Made by a program: the position numbers and the translations under genes. A DNA stretch of 47,436 nt from a virus. Location of the stretch: the IMG/VR virus record IMGVR_UViG_3300033994_002184, positions 1-47,436 of that record; one strand, written 5' to 3'. Shown piece after piece: positions 21,504-30,921 of the stretch; the stretch's first letter is position 1; every line of letters begins with the position of its first letter. The notes beneath the pieces were generated by a model that worked only from the letters and a program-made list of their open reading frames with translations, was not told the origin of the DNA and did not search any database.

Positions 21504-23999
21504 ATGACGAGATTTTACATCCAAGATCAGGGAGTTTTTATACCGACTAATGACTTAGCACAGGCATTTGCCGCTCTTAATTTTAAACAAATAAACAGTT
21601 TAGGAGTTGGTACAGATACATTAATTCCTGTTGTAAATCCAAGTAATCCTAATTGGATTGCAGATATCCAAACTCAAGATTTATGGGGATTTATTGGAGC
21701 AGGTGCAAGTGCCCCAATTTATAGATTAACAAATGTTGGAATTGGAACTTCAAATGTTTTTGAAAGATTTCAAGTTGGATTAGGAGGTAATGATTTTGTA
21801 GTTACTACATCTGGAAATACTGGTGTAGGAATCATAAATCCATCATATAAATTGGATGTATTTGGAAATCATCATGTTAGTGGAAGTGTTGAATTTGATT
21901 CAACATTAGATGTTGATGGAGCAACAACACTTAATAATACTTTGGATGTTGACGGTGCTACAACACTTAATAATACTTTGGATGTTGATGGTGCTACTAC
22001 TTTAAATGCAACATTAGATGTTGATGGAGCAACAACACTCAATAATACTTTAGATGTTGACGGTGCTACTACTTTAAATGCAACATTAGATGTTGATGGT
22101 GCTACAACACTTAATAATACTTTAGATGTTGACGGTGCTACTACTTTAAATGCAACATTAGATGTTGATGGTGATACTACTTTAAATGCAACATTAGATG
22201 TTGATGGTGCTACAACACTCAATAGTACCTTGGATGTTGATGGTGCTACAACACTCAATAGTACTTTGGATGTTGATGGTACTGCAGTTTTCAACAATAC
22301 TGTTGAACTCAATTCTTCTTTAATTGATATCAATAATAGTACTGCTTCTGGAAAATTTGATTATCGATTATCATCTGTTGGAACTGGAGTATCTTGGAGA
22401 CCTCCTGGAGTTGAAACTCAAAATACAATTTGGGTTACAAAAGATGGTAATGATTTAAATAGTGGTTTGCTTGAAGGAGATGCAAAAGCAACTGTAGGTG
22501 CTGCTGCTTCAATTGCACAATCTGGAGATACAATTGTTATTAGACCTGGTGTTTATACTGAAAATAATCCAATCGGTCTTCGCACTGATGTTACAGTCAC
22601 AGGACAAGATCTAAGACTTGTTACTATTAGACCATCAAATGTAACTAAAGATGTTTTTCATGTTAGGAGAGGATGTTTAATTGAAAATATAAATTTTGCT
22701 GGAACTAGTGTTTTAGTAAATCATCCAGGTTGTGGTGCAGTTGCATTCCCTCCAACTAATCCATCAGACTATGCGGTTTCTGGATATATTGCTCCAGGCC
22801 CAGCCACTGAAGGCCCAACAGGTAGGTGGAGAAGTCCATATGTCAGAAACTGTACCAACTTTATGACCGGCAGTATTGGTATGAAAATTAATGGTGATCA
22901 TGCCACTGCATCTACGATTGGCAATGATTTGAAATGTATGGTCTGTGATTCCTTTACTCAGTATAATGAAAATGGTATCGGAGTTTCAATTACAAATAAT
23001 GGTTATGCTCAATTAGTTTCTATCTTCACAATTAATTGTGATATTGGAATTTATTGTGATAGTGGTGGTTCTTGCGACTTAACCAACTCAAACTCTTCAT
23101 TTGGAAATTATGGTTTATACGCTGTTGGAATTGGATCCACAGAATTTACAGGAACTGTAGGTACTTATCCTCCAACCAGAGGACAAACGGGGGTTGATGC
23201 TAGCAGTGATATTGTTACTTTTGAAAATGTAGGAGGATCAAGAAGACCTTATGATGGTCAAACATTGTTCTTCAAGATAGATCTCAGTAACTATCCAGAT
23301 GCGGTTGGTAGTGGTGTTATTCAAGATCCAATGGTTGATATTCAAGAAATAATAGTTACAAATGGTGGAAGTGGATATAGTGCTGCTTCTCCACCAACTA
23401 TTATCATTCGTGATAGTAATGATAATTCTCAACAACCAAAAGGCCCACAAGGGATTATTGCAGAACTAAGTCCAAATATTGATGAAGTTACAGGTGCAAT
23501 TACTTCTATTGATATTGTAAATAGTGGTAGAAATTATCTACCAACACAAAATTTAGAAGTTTTTATTGATGGTGGAAGCGCAACTGCAGAAGTGGTTACA
23601 CGACCAATTTACTATGCAATTGATTCTGCAACTGCAAATTCTGCAGGAATTACAACAGTTACATTTACTGAATTTATTCCTTATGAATTATTTGGTGGAG
23701 AACAAGTTTCATTTAGAAGAATCAGTAGAATTTTAACTAGTTCACACTCCTTCGAATATATCGGTACCGGTACTGATATAAATACAGCAACACCCTTTAC
23801 TGGGGGTGTTCCAATTAAAGCAAACGAAATTGTTGCTTTAGATGGAGCACAAATTCCATTTACAAGTACAGATCAAAAAGGTAATTTTGACATTGGCGAA
23901 GGATTTCAAATCAATCAACCTACCTCTACAATTAGAGGAAGAGACTTCAGTAAAGCAATTCAAGCAGAAGTTACACCGCTCATACTTGCGTTGAGGTAA
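21504..23999 (+). CDS. large tail fibre / virion structural protein
   Basis: 831 residues. Order: N-terminal attachment-like region (FYIQDQGVFIPTNDLAQAF), a GIGT module near 75-120, then eleven 12-residue repeats TLDVDGATTLNx (residues about 134-265), a beta-helix-like region with LNSGLLEGDAKATVGAAASI and GDTIVIRPGVYTENNPIGLR (pectate-lyase-like, about 310-540), GSGYSAASPPTIIIRD strand repeats, and a C-terminus LFGGEQVSFRRISRILTSSH. The domain plan is that of cyanophage fibre proteins exposed at the baseplate. No chaperone or receptor can be assigned. Confidence 0.75.
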   Translation: MTRFYIQDQGVFIPTNDLAQAFAALNFKQINSLGVGTDTLIPVVNPSNPNWIADIQTQDLWGFIGAGASAPIYRLTNVGIGTSNVFERFQVGLGGNDFVVTTSGNTGVGIINPSYKLDVFGNHHVSGSVEFDSTLDVDGATTLNNTLDVDGATTLNNTLDVDGATTLNATLDVDGATTLNNTLDVDGATTLNATLDVDGATTLNNTLDVDGATTLNATLDVDGDTTLNATLDVDGATTLNSTLDVDGATTLNSTLDVDGTAVFNNTVELNSSLIDINNSTASGKFDYRLSSVGTGVSWRPPGVETQNTIWVTKDGNDLNSGLLEGDAKATVGAAASIAQSGDTIVIRPGVYTENNPIGLRTDVTVTGQDLRLVTIRPSNVTKDVFHVRRGCLIENINFAGTSVLVNHPGCGAVAFPPTNPSDYAVSGYIAPGPATEGPTGRWRSPYVRNCTNFMTGSIGMKINGDHATASTIGNDLKCMVCDSFTQYNENGIGVSITNNGYAQLVSIFTINCDIGIYCDSGGSCDLTNSNSSFGNYGLYAVGIGSTEFTGTVGTYPPTRGQTGVDASSDIVTFENVGGSRRPYDGQTLFFKIDLSNYPDAVGSGVIQDPMVDIQEIIVTNGGSGYSAASPPTIIIRDSNDNSQQPKGPQGIIAELSPNIDEVTGAITSIDIVNSGRNYLPTQNLEVFIDGGSATAEVVTRPIYYAIDSATANSAGITTVTFTEFIPYELFGGEQVSFRRISRILTSSHSFEYIGTGTDINTATPFTGGVPIKANEIVALDGAQIPFTSTDQKGNFDIGEGFQINQPTSTIRGRDFSKAIQAEVTPLILALR
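21903..22298 (+). repeat. eleven tandem 36-bp coding repeats
   Basis: Eleven copies of a 36-bp unit encode TLDVDGATTLN plus one variable residue (N, A or S). Two nucleotide versions tend to alternate (GCAACAACACTTAATAAT type and GCTACTACTTTAAATGCA type), a higher-order pattern. Copy 8 has D for A, copy 11 is degenerate (TLDVDGTAVFN). There are no spacers, so this is not CRISPR. Confidence 0.9.
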
Positions 24000-24002
24000 A
24001 AT

Positions 24003-24674
24003 ATGGCAGTCGCACCACTTAATAAGTTTTTAACAATTGCAGTTCCTGTTGCTCCAGGAGAGCAGACTGTATATACGGCACCTACTGGTGTTTCTGCTAT
24101 TGTTCTTTACGCGCAAGTTGCAAATGTTGGCGTAAACACATTCCCAACAGTTACTTTAACACATCGAAGAAAAAGTACTTCTCAGAGAACTTTTGGTAAT
24201 ACAAGAAATAACAGAATCATAAAAGATGCTGAGGTTCCTCAAAATGATTCTCTTATAATTATTGACGGTAGATTAGTATTAGAAAGAACTGCAGTTGTTA
24301 CTGATTCTCTTGTGATTGAAGGAACACAATCGGGAATTGTTTCGGTAACTAACTGTTTATATGATAATACTACAGGAATTACAACTGTTACAACTATTAG
24401 TGCTCATAATTTTAACATTGGCGATGAAGTCACAATGAGTGGACTTTCATTTACTTGTGGTGCTGGAAATTACGGAATCACTACTACAATTTTCCCATCC
24501 CCACAACAATCTTTTACCATAGAATCAATTATTGGAAGTGTAGGAACTTCTAAAACGTTTGTAACCAATTCAGGAACAGTCACTGGAATCGCACATACAT
24601 ATGTTAGTGGTGGTTTAGTGGGGCCACTTCAAATGGAATTTATTTGCAGCATTCTAGAAAATAGTACAACATAA
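24003..24674 (+). CDS. virion structural protein, unknown
   Basis: 223 residues, beta-rich. N-terminus [40 protein letters not shown] and [11 protein letters not shown] form a sandwich-like domain (about 1-105); the second half has [20 protein letters not shown], a strand motif that also occurs in the giant fibre gene at 32635 (VTTTEDHNLSTGTPIKIKG). It lies between two large fibre genes and is probably a fibre or baseplate accessory. GAGGTAAAATATG supplies the ribosome site. Confidence 0.65.
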   Translation: MAVAPLNKFLTIAVPVAPGEQTVYTAPTGVSAIVLYAQVANVGVNTFPTVTLTHRRKSTSQRTFGNTRNNRIIKDAEVPQNDSLIIIDGRLVLERTAVVTDSLVIEGTQSGIVSVTNCLYDNTTGITTVTTISAHNFNIGDEVTMSGLSFTCGAGNYGITTTIFPSPQQSFTIESIIGSVGTSKTFVTNSGTVTGIAHTYVSGGLVGPLQMEFICSILENSTT

Positions 24675-24676
24675 TT

Positions 24677-27034
24677 ATGCCAAAGTATCTTTCTGGGCGT
24701 TCCAGGGTAACGCCACAGTCCAAGTTACAATCAGATAGATATACATACTTATCTATTGAAAATGCAGAACCAAATCTTGGAGATCCATTAGTAGGTCCAT
24801 CATCTTTTGCTGCAAAACCTGTACCTCCGGGACAACAATATATTGTTGTTTCTGTTCAAGGATCTAACCCAGGAGAAAGATACTGGATTCCTAATCAAGG
24901 TGGAATTATCCCAGGTTCAATTAGTGTTTTTGATGATAACGTTCTTGTTGGAACATTAAGTAGTATAACTCAACTTAATTTTGTTGGGACGGCAGTATCA
25001 GCATCAGTTTTATCACCAACTAGTAATCTTGCTAAAATTCAAGTATTTGCACCAGGAAATAATCAAGAAATTTTATTCAATACTTCTAATGATTTTTCAA
25101 CATCATCAAAATTAAAGTTTGACTCATCTATAGGTCTTTTATCTGCTGGTGATAGAATTACTGTAGGTGTTGGTGGAACAGCAATTACTACAACTGCTAA
25201 TAATTTTGTCGGGATTGGAACAACAATTCCAACACAAAAACTTCACCTTCAGGGTGATTTGAGACTTACCGGAACAATTTATGATTATCTTAATCAACCT
25301 GGAAATACTGGCAATTTACTTGTAAAAACCTCTGACGGTGGAGTTCTTTGGGTTAATCCAGATTCTGTGAGGTCTGGTGCTGGTGGAACTACAGGACAAG
25401 TACAGTTTCATAATTCTGCTGGACTTGTAGATGGTGCAAATAATTTTTATTATGATTTTAATAACAATCGTGTTGGTATTGGAAGTACTATACCAACTCA
25501 ACTATTGGATGTTTTAGGTGTATCTACTTTTAGAGGTGGAGTTTCTATTGATAATCTTAGAGTCTCTGATGTTACAACAACTCGCAATCTTTTAGTTACT
25601 GGTGTCGCTACTGTTGGATTTGTAACAGGAACAAGTGCATTTTTTACAGGAATTATCACTGCATCTAAGTTTATTGGAGCACTTGATGTAACTCAACTCT
25701 ATGTAACTGGTATTTCAACATTTTTACAGAAGGTCAATGTTAATAATGATTTAGGTGTAACTGGTCTTACAACAACTCAAAATCTTCAGGTTTATAATTC
25801 CACCACTTTAAATAGACTAAACGTATCTGGTGTTTCGACATTTTCATCTCAAGTCAATATTAATAATTTAAGTGTTACTGGTGTAGGAACTTTTGATAAC
25901 ATTGAGATAGATACTAACACTATCAGTAGTAATGTTGGTAACATTATCATTGATTCTAGTGCAGGAACAACTCAGATCAATGATTCTCTTTATGTAAATG
26001 ATACTACGGAATCTACAAGTAAAGATACTGGATCAATCATTACGGAAGGTGGCCTTGGAGTTGAAAAAAATCTTAATGTTGGAGGTGCATTAAATGTTAC
26101 TGGAGTTTCCACTTTCTCTAATACTATTAAACTTAATTCTGGTTTGAGTGACATTTACAATAATGTTGGTGCTGCAGCATCTGTTTTAATTTCAACTGGT
26201 GCTGGAGTTAGTTGGACTACTCCTTTTGCTGCGGGTATTCAAGGTATTCAAGGAACTCAAGGTATCCAAGGTACTCAAGGTATTCAAGGAAGACAAGGTA
26301 TCCAAGGTACTCAAGGTATCCAAGGTACTCAAGGTATCCAAGGTACTCAAGGTATCCAAGGTACTCAAGGAATACAAGGTATCCAAGGAAGACAAGGTAT
26401 TCAAGGTACTCAAGGTATTCAAGGTACTCAAGGTACTACAGGAACTCAAGGTACTACAGGAACTCAAGGTACTACAGGAACTCAAGGTACTACAGGAACT
26501 CAAGGTACTTCAGGTACTCAAGGAACCACTGGTACACAAGGCACTACAGGTACTCAAGGAACCACAGGAACCACAGGAACTCAAGGTATTCAAGGAATCA
26601 CTGGTACACAAGGTATTCAAGGTCGCCAGGGTATTCAAGGTATTCAAGGATCTACTGCAGGAACTGCAGCAAATTTAGATGGTGGAACTTTAAAAAATTA
26701 TGCAGAAGTTGTTTATGCTTTTGGAAATACGGGTGCCACACCAACTTTTGCATTATCAAATGGAAACTTTGTGACGGCAACATTAAATGCAAACATTACT
26801 TCAATGACATTTTCATTAACTGGTTGTCCCACAGGTGCATTTGCATTTACTCTATTTTTAACAAATGATGCGACCGCTGGAAGAAGTATTACATGGCCAC
26901 TTTCTGTTAAATGGCCAAATGGAGCAGCACCAGTAAGAACAACTGATGCAAATAAAACTGATGTATACACATTCTTCAGTTTTGATGGAGGAACAAACTG
27001 GTACGGAATTCTATCACTATATAATTATGCTTAA
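24677..27034 (+). CDS. tail fibre protein with collagen-like stalk
   Basis: 785 residues. N-terminal [20 protein letters not shown] and a GPSSF region, then several fibre modules ([39 protein letters not shown], and [20 protein letters not shown]), a collagen-like stretch of about 46 Gly-X-Y triplets (residues about 520-658) rich in GIQ and GTQ and free of proline, and a compact C-terminal beta domain ([37 protein letters not shown]). The triplets imply a trimeric stalk with the C-terminal domain as tip. In AT-rich phages such stalks are usual in long fibres. Start ATG 24677 lies two bases after the previous stop. Confidence 0.75.
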   Translation: MPKYLSGRSRVTPQSKLQSDRYTYLSIENAEPNLGDPLVGPSSFAAKPVPPGQQYIVVSVQGSNPGERYWIPNQGGIIPGSISVFDDNVLVGTLSSITQLNFVGTAVSASVLSPTSNLAKIQVFAPGNNQEILFNTSNDFSTSSKLKFDSSIGLLSAGDRITVGVGGTAITTTANNFVGIGTTIPTQKLHLQGDLRLTGTIYDYLNQPGNTGNLLVKTSDGGVLWVNPDSVRSGAGGTTGQVQFHNSAGLVDGANNFYYDFNNNRVGIGSTIPTQLLDVLGVSTFRGGVSIDNLRVSDVTTTRNLLVTGVATVGFVTGTSAFFTGIITASKFIGALDVTQLYVTGISTFLQKVNVNNDLGVTGLTTTQNLQVYNSTTLNRLNVSGVSTFSSQVNINNLSVTGVGTFDNIEIDTNTISSNVGNIIIDSSAGTTQINDSLYVNDTTESTSKDTGSIITEGGLGVEKNLNVGGALNVTGVSTFSNTIKLNSGLSDIYNNVGAAASVLISTGAGVSWTTPFAAGIQGIQGTQGIQGTQGIQGRQGIQGTQGIQGTQGIQGTQGIQGTQGIQGIQGRQGIQGTQGIQGTQGTTGTQGTTGTQGTTGTQGTTGTQGTSGTQGTTGTQGTTGTQGTTGTTGTQGIQGITGTQGIQGRQGIQGIQGSTAGTAANLDGGTLKNYAEVVYAFGNTGATPTFALSNGNFVTATLNANITSMTFSLTGCPTGAFAFTLFLTNDATAGRSITWPLSVKWPNGAAPVRTTDANKTDVYTFFSFDGGTNWYGILSLYNYA
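26234..26650 (+). repeat. collagen-like Gly-X-Y coding repeat
   Basis: About 46 contiguous triplets, first half mostly GIQ/GTQ/GRQ, second half GTT/GTQ, returning to GIQ at the end. At DNA level a 9/18-bp unit (GGTATCCAAGGTACTCAA type) is repeated many times. No proline codon is present. Apparent open frames on both strands here are by-products of the repeat. Confidence 0.9.
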
Positions 27035-27045
27035 TTATTAATAAT

Positions 27046-27636
27046 ATGAACTCAAAATATATTGATTTTATAGGAATGTACGAAAATGTATATCCAGATG
27101 GATTTTGTAACCATATGATCTCAGAGTTTGAAAGAATGCTCAGTAATGGTTCTTGCGGAAATAGGCAGGATGAAGAAGGGACTACAAAAACAAGAAAAGA
27201 AGATAATTTTTATTTTTTGAATTTAAGAAATCATGTTTTAAGTTCATTTAATGATGTTTCGGTGATGAATATTTTTATGACTGGATTACAAAATTGTTTT
27301 GATGAATATACTGATCAGTTTGATATCCTTAAAGATTTAAATTTAAAATGTACTTCTGTAAAAATGCAAAAAACTGTTCCTGGTGCAGGATATCACGTTT
27401 GGCATTGTGAACAAGGAAATGATGAGAGTGCAAATAGATGTTTGGTTTATTCTCTATACTTAAATAATATTAATGATGCTGGAGAAACGGAGTTTTTATA
27501 TCAGAAATTAAGAATACCTCCAAAAGAAAATTGTATGATACTTTGGCCTGCTGGATTTACACATCCACATAGGGGTAATGTAGTTCATGGTGATAAATCT
27601 AAATACATTATAACTGGTTGGTTTTATCTAGAATAA
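27046..27636 (+). CDS. 2OG-Fe(II) oxygenase (prolyl-4-hydroxylase-like)
   Basis: 196 residues. The dioxygenase ligands can be placed: HxE/D-type motif in GYHVWHCEQGND, the strand CLVYSLYLNNINDAGETEFL, a distal histidine in WPAGFTHPHRGNVV and a lysine in SKYIITGWFYL for 2-oxoglutarate. The N-terminal part is the helical cap (YENVYPDGFCNHMISEFERM). It probably hydroxylates protein side chains or another small substrate; the acidic ligand is E rather than the usual D if WHCE is the correct motif. It lies between a collagen-like fibre gene and a glycine-rich adhesin gene. Confidence 0.75.
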   Translation: MNSKYIDFIGMYENVYPDGFCNHMISEFERMLSNGSCGNRQDEEGTTKTRKEDNFYFLNLRNHVLSSFNDVSVMNIFMTGLQNCFDEYTDQFDILKDLNLKCTSVKMQKTVPGAGYHVWHCEQGNDESANRCLVYSLYLNNINDAGETEFLYQKLRIPPKENCMILWPAGFTHPHRGNVVHGDKSKYIITGWFYLE

Positions 27637-28725
27637 ATGGCAGCTTCTAGAGAAAAATATAGAGGACCAATGACCGCCGGTGGGAGTATTACTTTTAATG
27701 CTCCAGGAACTTGGACAACTCCGGCTAGACTTTTAAGAGTTACTGTTCAAGGAAAAGGTGGTGATGGTAATCCAGGAAACCCAGGAACCGCTGGTAATGG
27801 AGGAACTGGTGGTGCTGGAGGAACTGGTGGAACCGGTTCATCTGGTGGTTCTGGAACAGGTGGTGGTGGAGGCGGCGGCGGTCTTGCTAGAGGTAGTGGA
27901 AGCCCTGGTAATGTAGGAGCAAATGCTGGTGGAAGTGTTGTGGGAGGGGGTAATGGTGGAGCAATTGGAAATTTCAACCCAAGTCCAGTAAGTAATACTC
28001 CTAATCCTGGTGCCGCAGGAAACGCCGGAAATACTGGAGCAGTGGGTAGTGCTAACCCAGGAAATGCTGGTTCTGCAGGAAATCCAGGAAATGCTGGAAC
28101 GGCAGGAAATGCTGGAACTATAGGAGCATCTTCTTCTGCATTAGGAGTTACTTTTCCTGGCGGTTCTGCAGGAACAGCAGGTGGTGGGAATCCAGGAAAT
28201 TCTGGTGGATCTGGAAACCCAGGAAATGCTGGAACCGGTGGTCCTGGAGGATCTGCAGGAAATGGTGGTGGAGGAGGAAACAGTGGAGGTTTAGTTGGAC
28301 CAATTCCAGGAGCAGTTGCTGGAAATGGAGGTGCTGGTGGAAACCCTGGAGGAAATCCAGGAAATGCTGGAGGAACTCAAGCTGGTGGATTTCCATTAGG
28401 CAGAACTGCTTTTGGTGGAAATGGAGGAACCGGTGCTGCGAGTGGTGGAAATGGTGCTCGTGCATCAACTGGAACTGGTGGATTTGGTGCCGCAGGAGGC
28501 GGTGGAGGTGGAGGAAGTGGTAATGGATCTGCCGGAGGTGCAGGAGCAAATGGAAATCCAGGAACCACTGGCGCAGCAGGAAATTCTGGTACATCAAATG
28601 CTGGTGGCGCTGGTGGTACTGCAACCCCATCAACTTCTCCAGGAATTGTAGTTACACCACAGACTTCATATCCAATAATTGTTCCTCCTGGAGGATTTGT
28701 AACCATCTCTTGGAACTCACAATAA
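27637..28725 (+). CDS. glycine-rich adhesin-like fibre protein
   Basis: 362 residues. A short N-terminal strand domain (GSITFNAPGTWTTPARLLRV, about 1-45) is followed by about 285 residues that are mostly glycine, with asparagine, alanine, proline and serine (GNPGNPG, AGNAGTIGAS, GAGGTGG). The C-terminus returns to strands (GIVVTPQTSYPIIVPPGGFV). Glycine-rich repeats of this kind form polyglycine-II sandwiches in T-even gp38-type receptor-binding adhesins, so a host-recognition role is plausible. It starts right after the oxygenase stop (TAAATG). Large open frames on the minus strand here are shadows of the glycine codons. Confidence 0.7.
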   Translation: MAASREKYRGPMTAGGSITFNAPGTWTTPARLLRVTVQGKGGDGNPGNPGTAGNGGTGGAGGTGGTGSSGGSGTGGGGGGGGLARGSGSPGNVGANAGGSVVGGGNGGAIGNFNPSPVSNTPNPGAAGNAGNTGAVGSANPGNAGSAGNPGNAGTAGNAGTIGASSSALGVTFPGGSAGTAGGGNPGNSGGSGNPGNAGTGGPGGSAGNGGGGGNSGGLVGPIPGAVAGNGGAGGNPGGNPGNAGGTQAGGFPLGRTAFGGNGGTGAASGGNGARASTGTGGFGAAGGGGGGGSGNGSAGGAGANGNPGTTGAAGNSGTSNAGGAGGTATPSTSPGIVVTPQTSYPIIVPPGGFVTISWNSQ

Positions 28726-28728
28726 ATA
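28721..28728 (+). promoter_or_regulatory. late promoter AATAAATA sharing a stop codon
   Basis: Contains the TAA stop 28723-28725; 22 bp before ATG 28751. Confidence 0.5.
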
Positions 28729-28750
28729 AAAATACCTATTGAAATTAATT

Positions 28751-29170
28751 ATGGCACCTAAAAAATTATCAAAGACTCGTCAAAAAATTCATGAACTTTA
28801 TGAAGAAAATGAACTTGCTAATCTACAGCAAAGTCAAACAAGAGCAAGATCATTTACAGTTGGAACAACAACTGGTGGTATTATAGAAGTTGGGATGCGT
28901 GGAGATTTCTCAAATCTTTGGTATCTTCTTCAACCTGTAGAAGCGGTTGAAATTATCAATCAACTTGCAGCCGCTGCTGGATTAGAAGTTGCAATGAGAC
29001 CAAGACAAGACTTTGCAACTTGGAGAGGATGGGATACTTCTTTACCTCCAAGTGTTCATTGGATAGGCACTGCACCATGGCAACTTAGCGATGAACAAAG
29101 AGCAGAATTAGAGGCAGTAAAAGCAAAAAATATTAAAGCAATTGAGCAGTCAAAAGAAGATGCTGAATGA
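28751..29170 (+). CDS. unknown phage protein in fibre region
   Basis: 139 residues starting MAPKKLSKTRQKIHELYEEN. The N-terminus is a charged helix, the middle TTTGGIIEVGMRGDFSNLWY and LLQPVEAVEIINQLAAAAGL look like a small alpha/beta domain, and the end is a charged helix EQRAELEAVKAKNIKAIEQS. No family recognised. The ATG at 28751 is preferred over TTG 28739 as it lies at good distance from the late box. Its end overlaps the next gene by 11 bases. Confidence 0.6.
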   Translation: MAPKKLSKTRQKIHELYEENELANLQQSQTRARSFTVGTTTGGIIEVGMRGDFSNLWYLLQPVEAVEIINQLAAAAGLEVAMRPRQDFATWRGWDTSLPPSVHWIGTAPWQLSDEQRAELEAVKAKNIKAIEQSKEDAE

Positions 29171-29696
29171 TTATTTTGTTTTAGTTGATAATGAACAAAA
29201 AATAATTATTGATAAAATTCAAAAAATTCCAGATTATTGGAATAATATTGCTCATCCAGGAAATTTTAGCGATGAAGAATTAAGAGATTTAACTTGGTCT
29301 GGTAATCTTAATATTGGATGGGTGAGAATTAATTCAGAATATATCAAAGAATACTCAAGTTCAAAAGAAAATTTAGAGTTGAATAAAAATCAACTAAAAT
29401 ATATTTTTTCAAAAACAATACAAGAAAAACAAAATTTACCAATTGAATATAATGGAATTAAAATTATTCCTGATGAAAAAACAAGATATTCTTTTTGGAT
29501 AAAAAAAATTCAATCTGTTGACAAATTCAATTATAAAATTAACAATAAATATCACACTTTTAATAAAATTCAAATTCAAGAAATATGTGATAAAATAGAA
29601 GAACATATCGATCATTATACTAATCTTGAAATGAATGTTTATGAACAAATAGATTCTTGTGAGAATGTATATGATTTTTCTAAAATAAATTTATGA
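29160..29696 (+). CDS. unknown protein, possibly DUF4376/tail-fibre-assembly-like
   Basis: 178 residues starting MLNDYFVLVDNEQKIIIDKI. The N-terminus looks like a short strand domain (FVLVDNEQKIIIDKIQKIPD), and the C-terminal half is helical with KIQIQEICDKIEEHIDHYTN and LEMNVYEQIDSCENVYDFSK, which recalls the DUF4376 proteins found near tail fibres (helices ending with Y-x-QI-x-x-C). It is very lysine/asparagine/isoleucine-rich. The last four bases overlap the next gene (ATGA). An in-frame TTG at 29142 is less likely. Confidence 0.5.
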   Translation: MLNDYFVLVDNEQKIIIDKIQKIPDYWNNIAHPGNFSDEELRDLTWSGNLNIGWVRINSEYIKEYSSSKENLELNKNQLKYIFSKTIQEKQNLPIEYNGIKIIPDEKTRYSFWIKKIQSVDKFNYKINNKYHTFNKIQIQEICDKIEEHIDHYTNLEMNVYEQIDSCENVYDFSKINL

Positions 29697-30343
29697 CTTC
29701 CAAGTACTTAACTTACAAAAATTCTTTTGATAATCTTGTTGACCCCATTAAAAATTCTTGGGGACAATACTGGTACTTAAAATCACAAGAACAAACTCAA
29801 TATTGTTGGAATAATGAAATATTTTCCGACGATGAAATTGGTCGTATTAAAGTAATTGGTAAAAGACTGGGAATACAAAGGGCACAAACTGGAGGATTAG
29901 GAGAAAATTGTCTAGACCATCGTAGATCTTTCACATCTTGGATTGCTCCAAATGAACATACTAGTTGGATTTATAAAAGATTGACTGAAATAGTCAATCA
30001 AAATAATTTAAAATTTTTTAATTTTGATCTTACACAAATTGAGACATTACAATTTACATATTATAGTGATAAAGAAAATGGATGTTATAAGTCACATATA
30101 GATCCATTAAATTGGAATCTACCACATAATCGTAAATTGAGTATGGTTCTGCAATTATCAGATCCTTCAGAGTATGAAGGTGGGGAATTAAAATTATACA
30201 CTTCCCAAGAACCAATAATTATACATAAGGAAAAAGGATATATGGTGACCTTTCCTTCATATACATTACATGAAGTAACACCAGTAACAAAGGGAGATAG
30301 ATATAGTCTAGTTGCTTGGGTTCATGGTCCATCATTTAAGTGA
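29693..30343 (+). CDS. 2OG-Fe(II) oxygenase (PKHD-type)
   Basis: 216 residues. The iron-binding triad is clear: HxD in YKSHIDPLNW, distal H in YTLHEVTPVTKGDRYSLVAW, and the R of DRYSLVAWVHGP for 2-oxoglutarate. MVLQLSDPSEYEGGELKLYT is the typical core strand region of prolyl hydroxylase-like phage enzymes (PiuC/PKHD group). N-terminal region contains YWYLKSQEQTQYCWNNEIFS. The substrate is unknown; fibre or adhesin proteins encoded around it are possible targets. The gene overlaps its neighbours by four bases on both sides (ATGA and GTGA). Confidence 0.85.
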   Translation: MTSKYLTYKNSFDNLVDPIKNSWGQYWYLKSQEQTQYCWNNEIFSDDEIGRIKVIGKRLGIQRAQTGGLGENCLDHRRSFTSWIAPNEHTSWIYKRLTEIVNQNNLKFFNFDLTQIETLQFTYYSDKENGCYKSHIDPLNWNLPHNRKLSMVLQLSDPSEYEGGELKLYTSQEPIIIHKEKGYMVTFPSYTLHEVTPVTKGDRYSLVAWVHGPSFK

Positions 30344-30921
30344 GTAGTATGACTTTTAAAAAATACGGATTTGAAGTTGTAAAAAATTTTTTAGAACCAG
30401 ATTTTGTTGAATTTATACAACAATATTTTTTTCTAAGGATTAAATCTGAGCAAGCAATTCTTGGAGATGATCAGGCACCCAATAGTTATTATCTTTATTC
30501 GGATTCATTAATGGAAACTATTCTTGAATCTTCCAAAGATGCATTGAGTAAAATATCAGGTATTAATTTACTTCCAACATATTCATACACAAGACTCTAT
30601 GGTAATGGTGATGAATTACTCATTCATAAAGACAGACCATCTTGTGAAATATCTGCAACTATATCATTAGGTGTTCCTGATGGAGAAGATATTAATCCAA
30701 TTTACTTCAGTCAAAATGAAGATAAATCAAATCCAGTTAAAATATTATTAGAACCTGGAGACTTGTGTTTATATTGCGGTTGCGATCTTTATCATTGGAG
30801 AGAACCATTTACACAAAAATGGTATTTGCAATCTTTTTTACATTATGTAGATGCTAATGGTGAATATAAAGATCATATATATGATAAAAGAACATACTTA
30901 GGATATCCTAGAATTAAATGA
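30340..30921 (+). CDS. 2OG-Fe(II) oxygenase-like protein
   Basis: 193 residues. Motifs: SYTRLYGNGDELLIHKDRPS with HxD, ISATISLGVPDGED, and CGCDLYHWREPF with the distal histidine and an arginine; the order fits a dioxygenase fold. The start is GTG 30340, overlapping the previous stop as GTGA; ATG 30349 is also possible three codons later. It is directly linked to the preceding oxygenase and to the following small gene (four-base overlap), so the three genes are probably co-translated. Substrate unknown. Confidence 0.75.
   Translation: MSSMTFKKYGFEVVKNFLEPDFVEFIQQYFFLRIKSEQAILGDDQAPNSYYLYSDSLMETILESSKDALSKISGINLLPTYSYTRLYGNGDELLIHKDRPSCEISATISLGVPDGEDINPIYFSQNEDKSNPVKILLEPGDLCLYCGCDLYHWREPFTQKWYLQSFLHYVDANGEYKDHIYDKRTYLGYPRIK

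Noticed and set aside
21903-22298. 36-bp repeats considered as a CRISPR array
   Set aside because: The units are contiguous without spacers and stay in frame within a fibre gene.
21872-22333. 153-codon minus-strand frame opposite the 36-bp repeats
   Set aside because: Repeat shadow; no start signals, inside a well-supported plus-strand gene.
26192-26868. Long frames on other strands/frames across the collagen-like repeat
   Set aside because: They are low-complexity by-products of the GGT/CAA/ACT triplet repeat; the frame of 24677-27034 is continuous and sensible.
27747-28706. Large minus-strand frames opposite the glycine-rich gene
   Set aside because: Proline/histidine/leucine-rich mirror translations of glycine codons, without ribosome sites.
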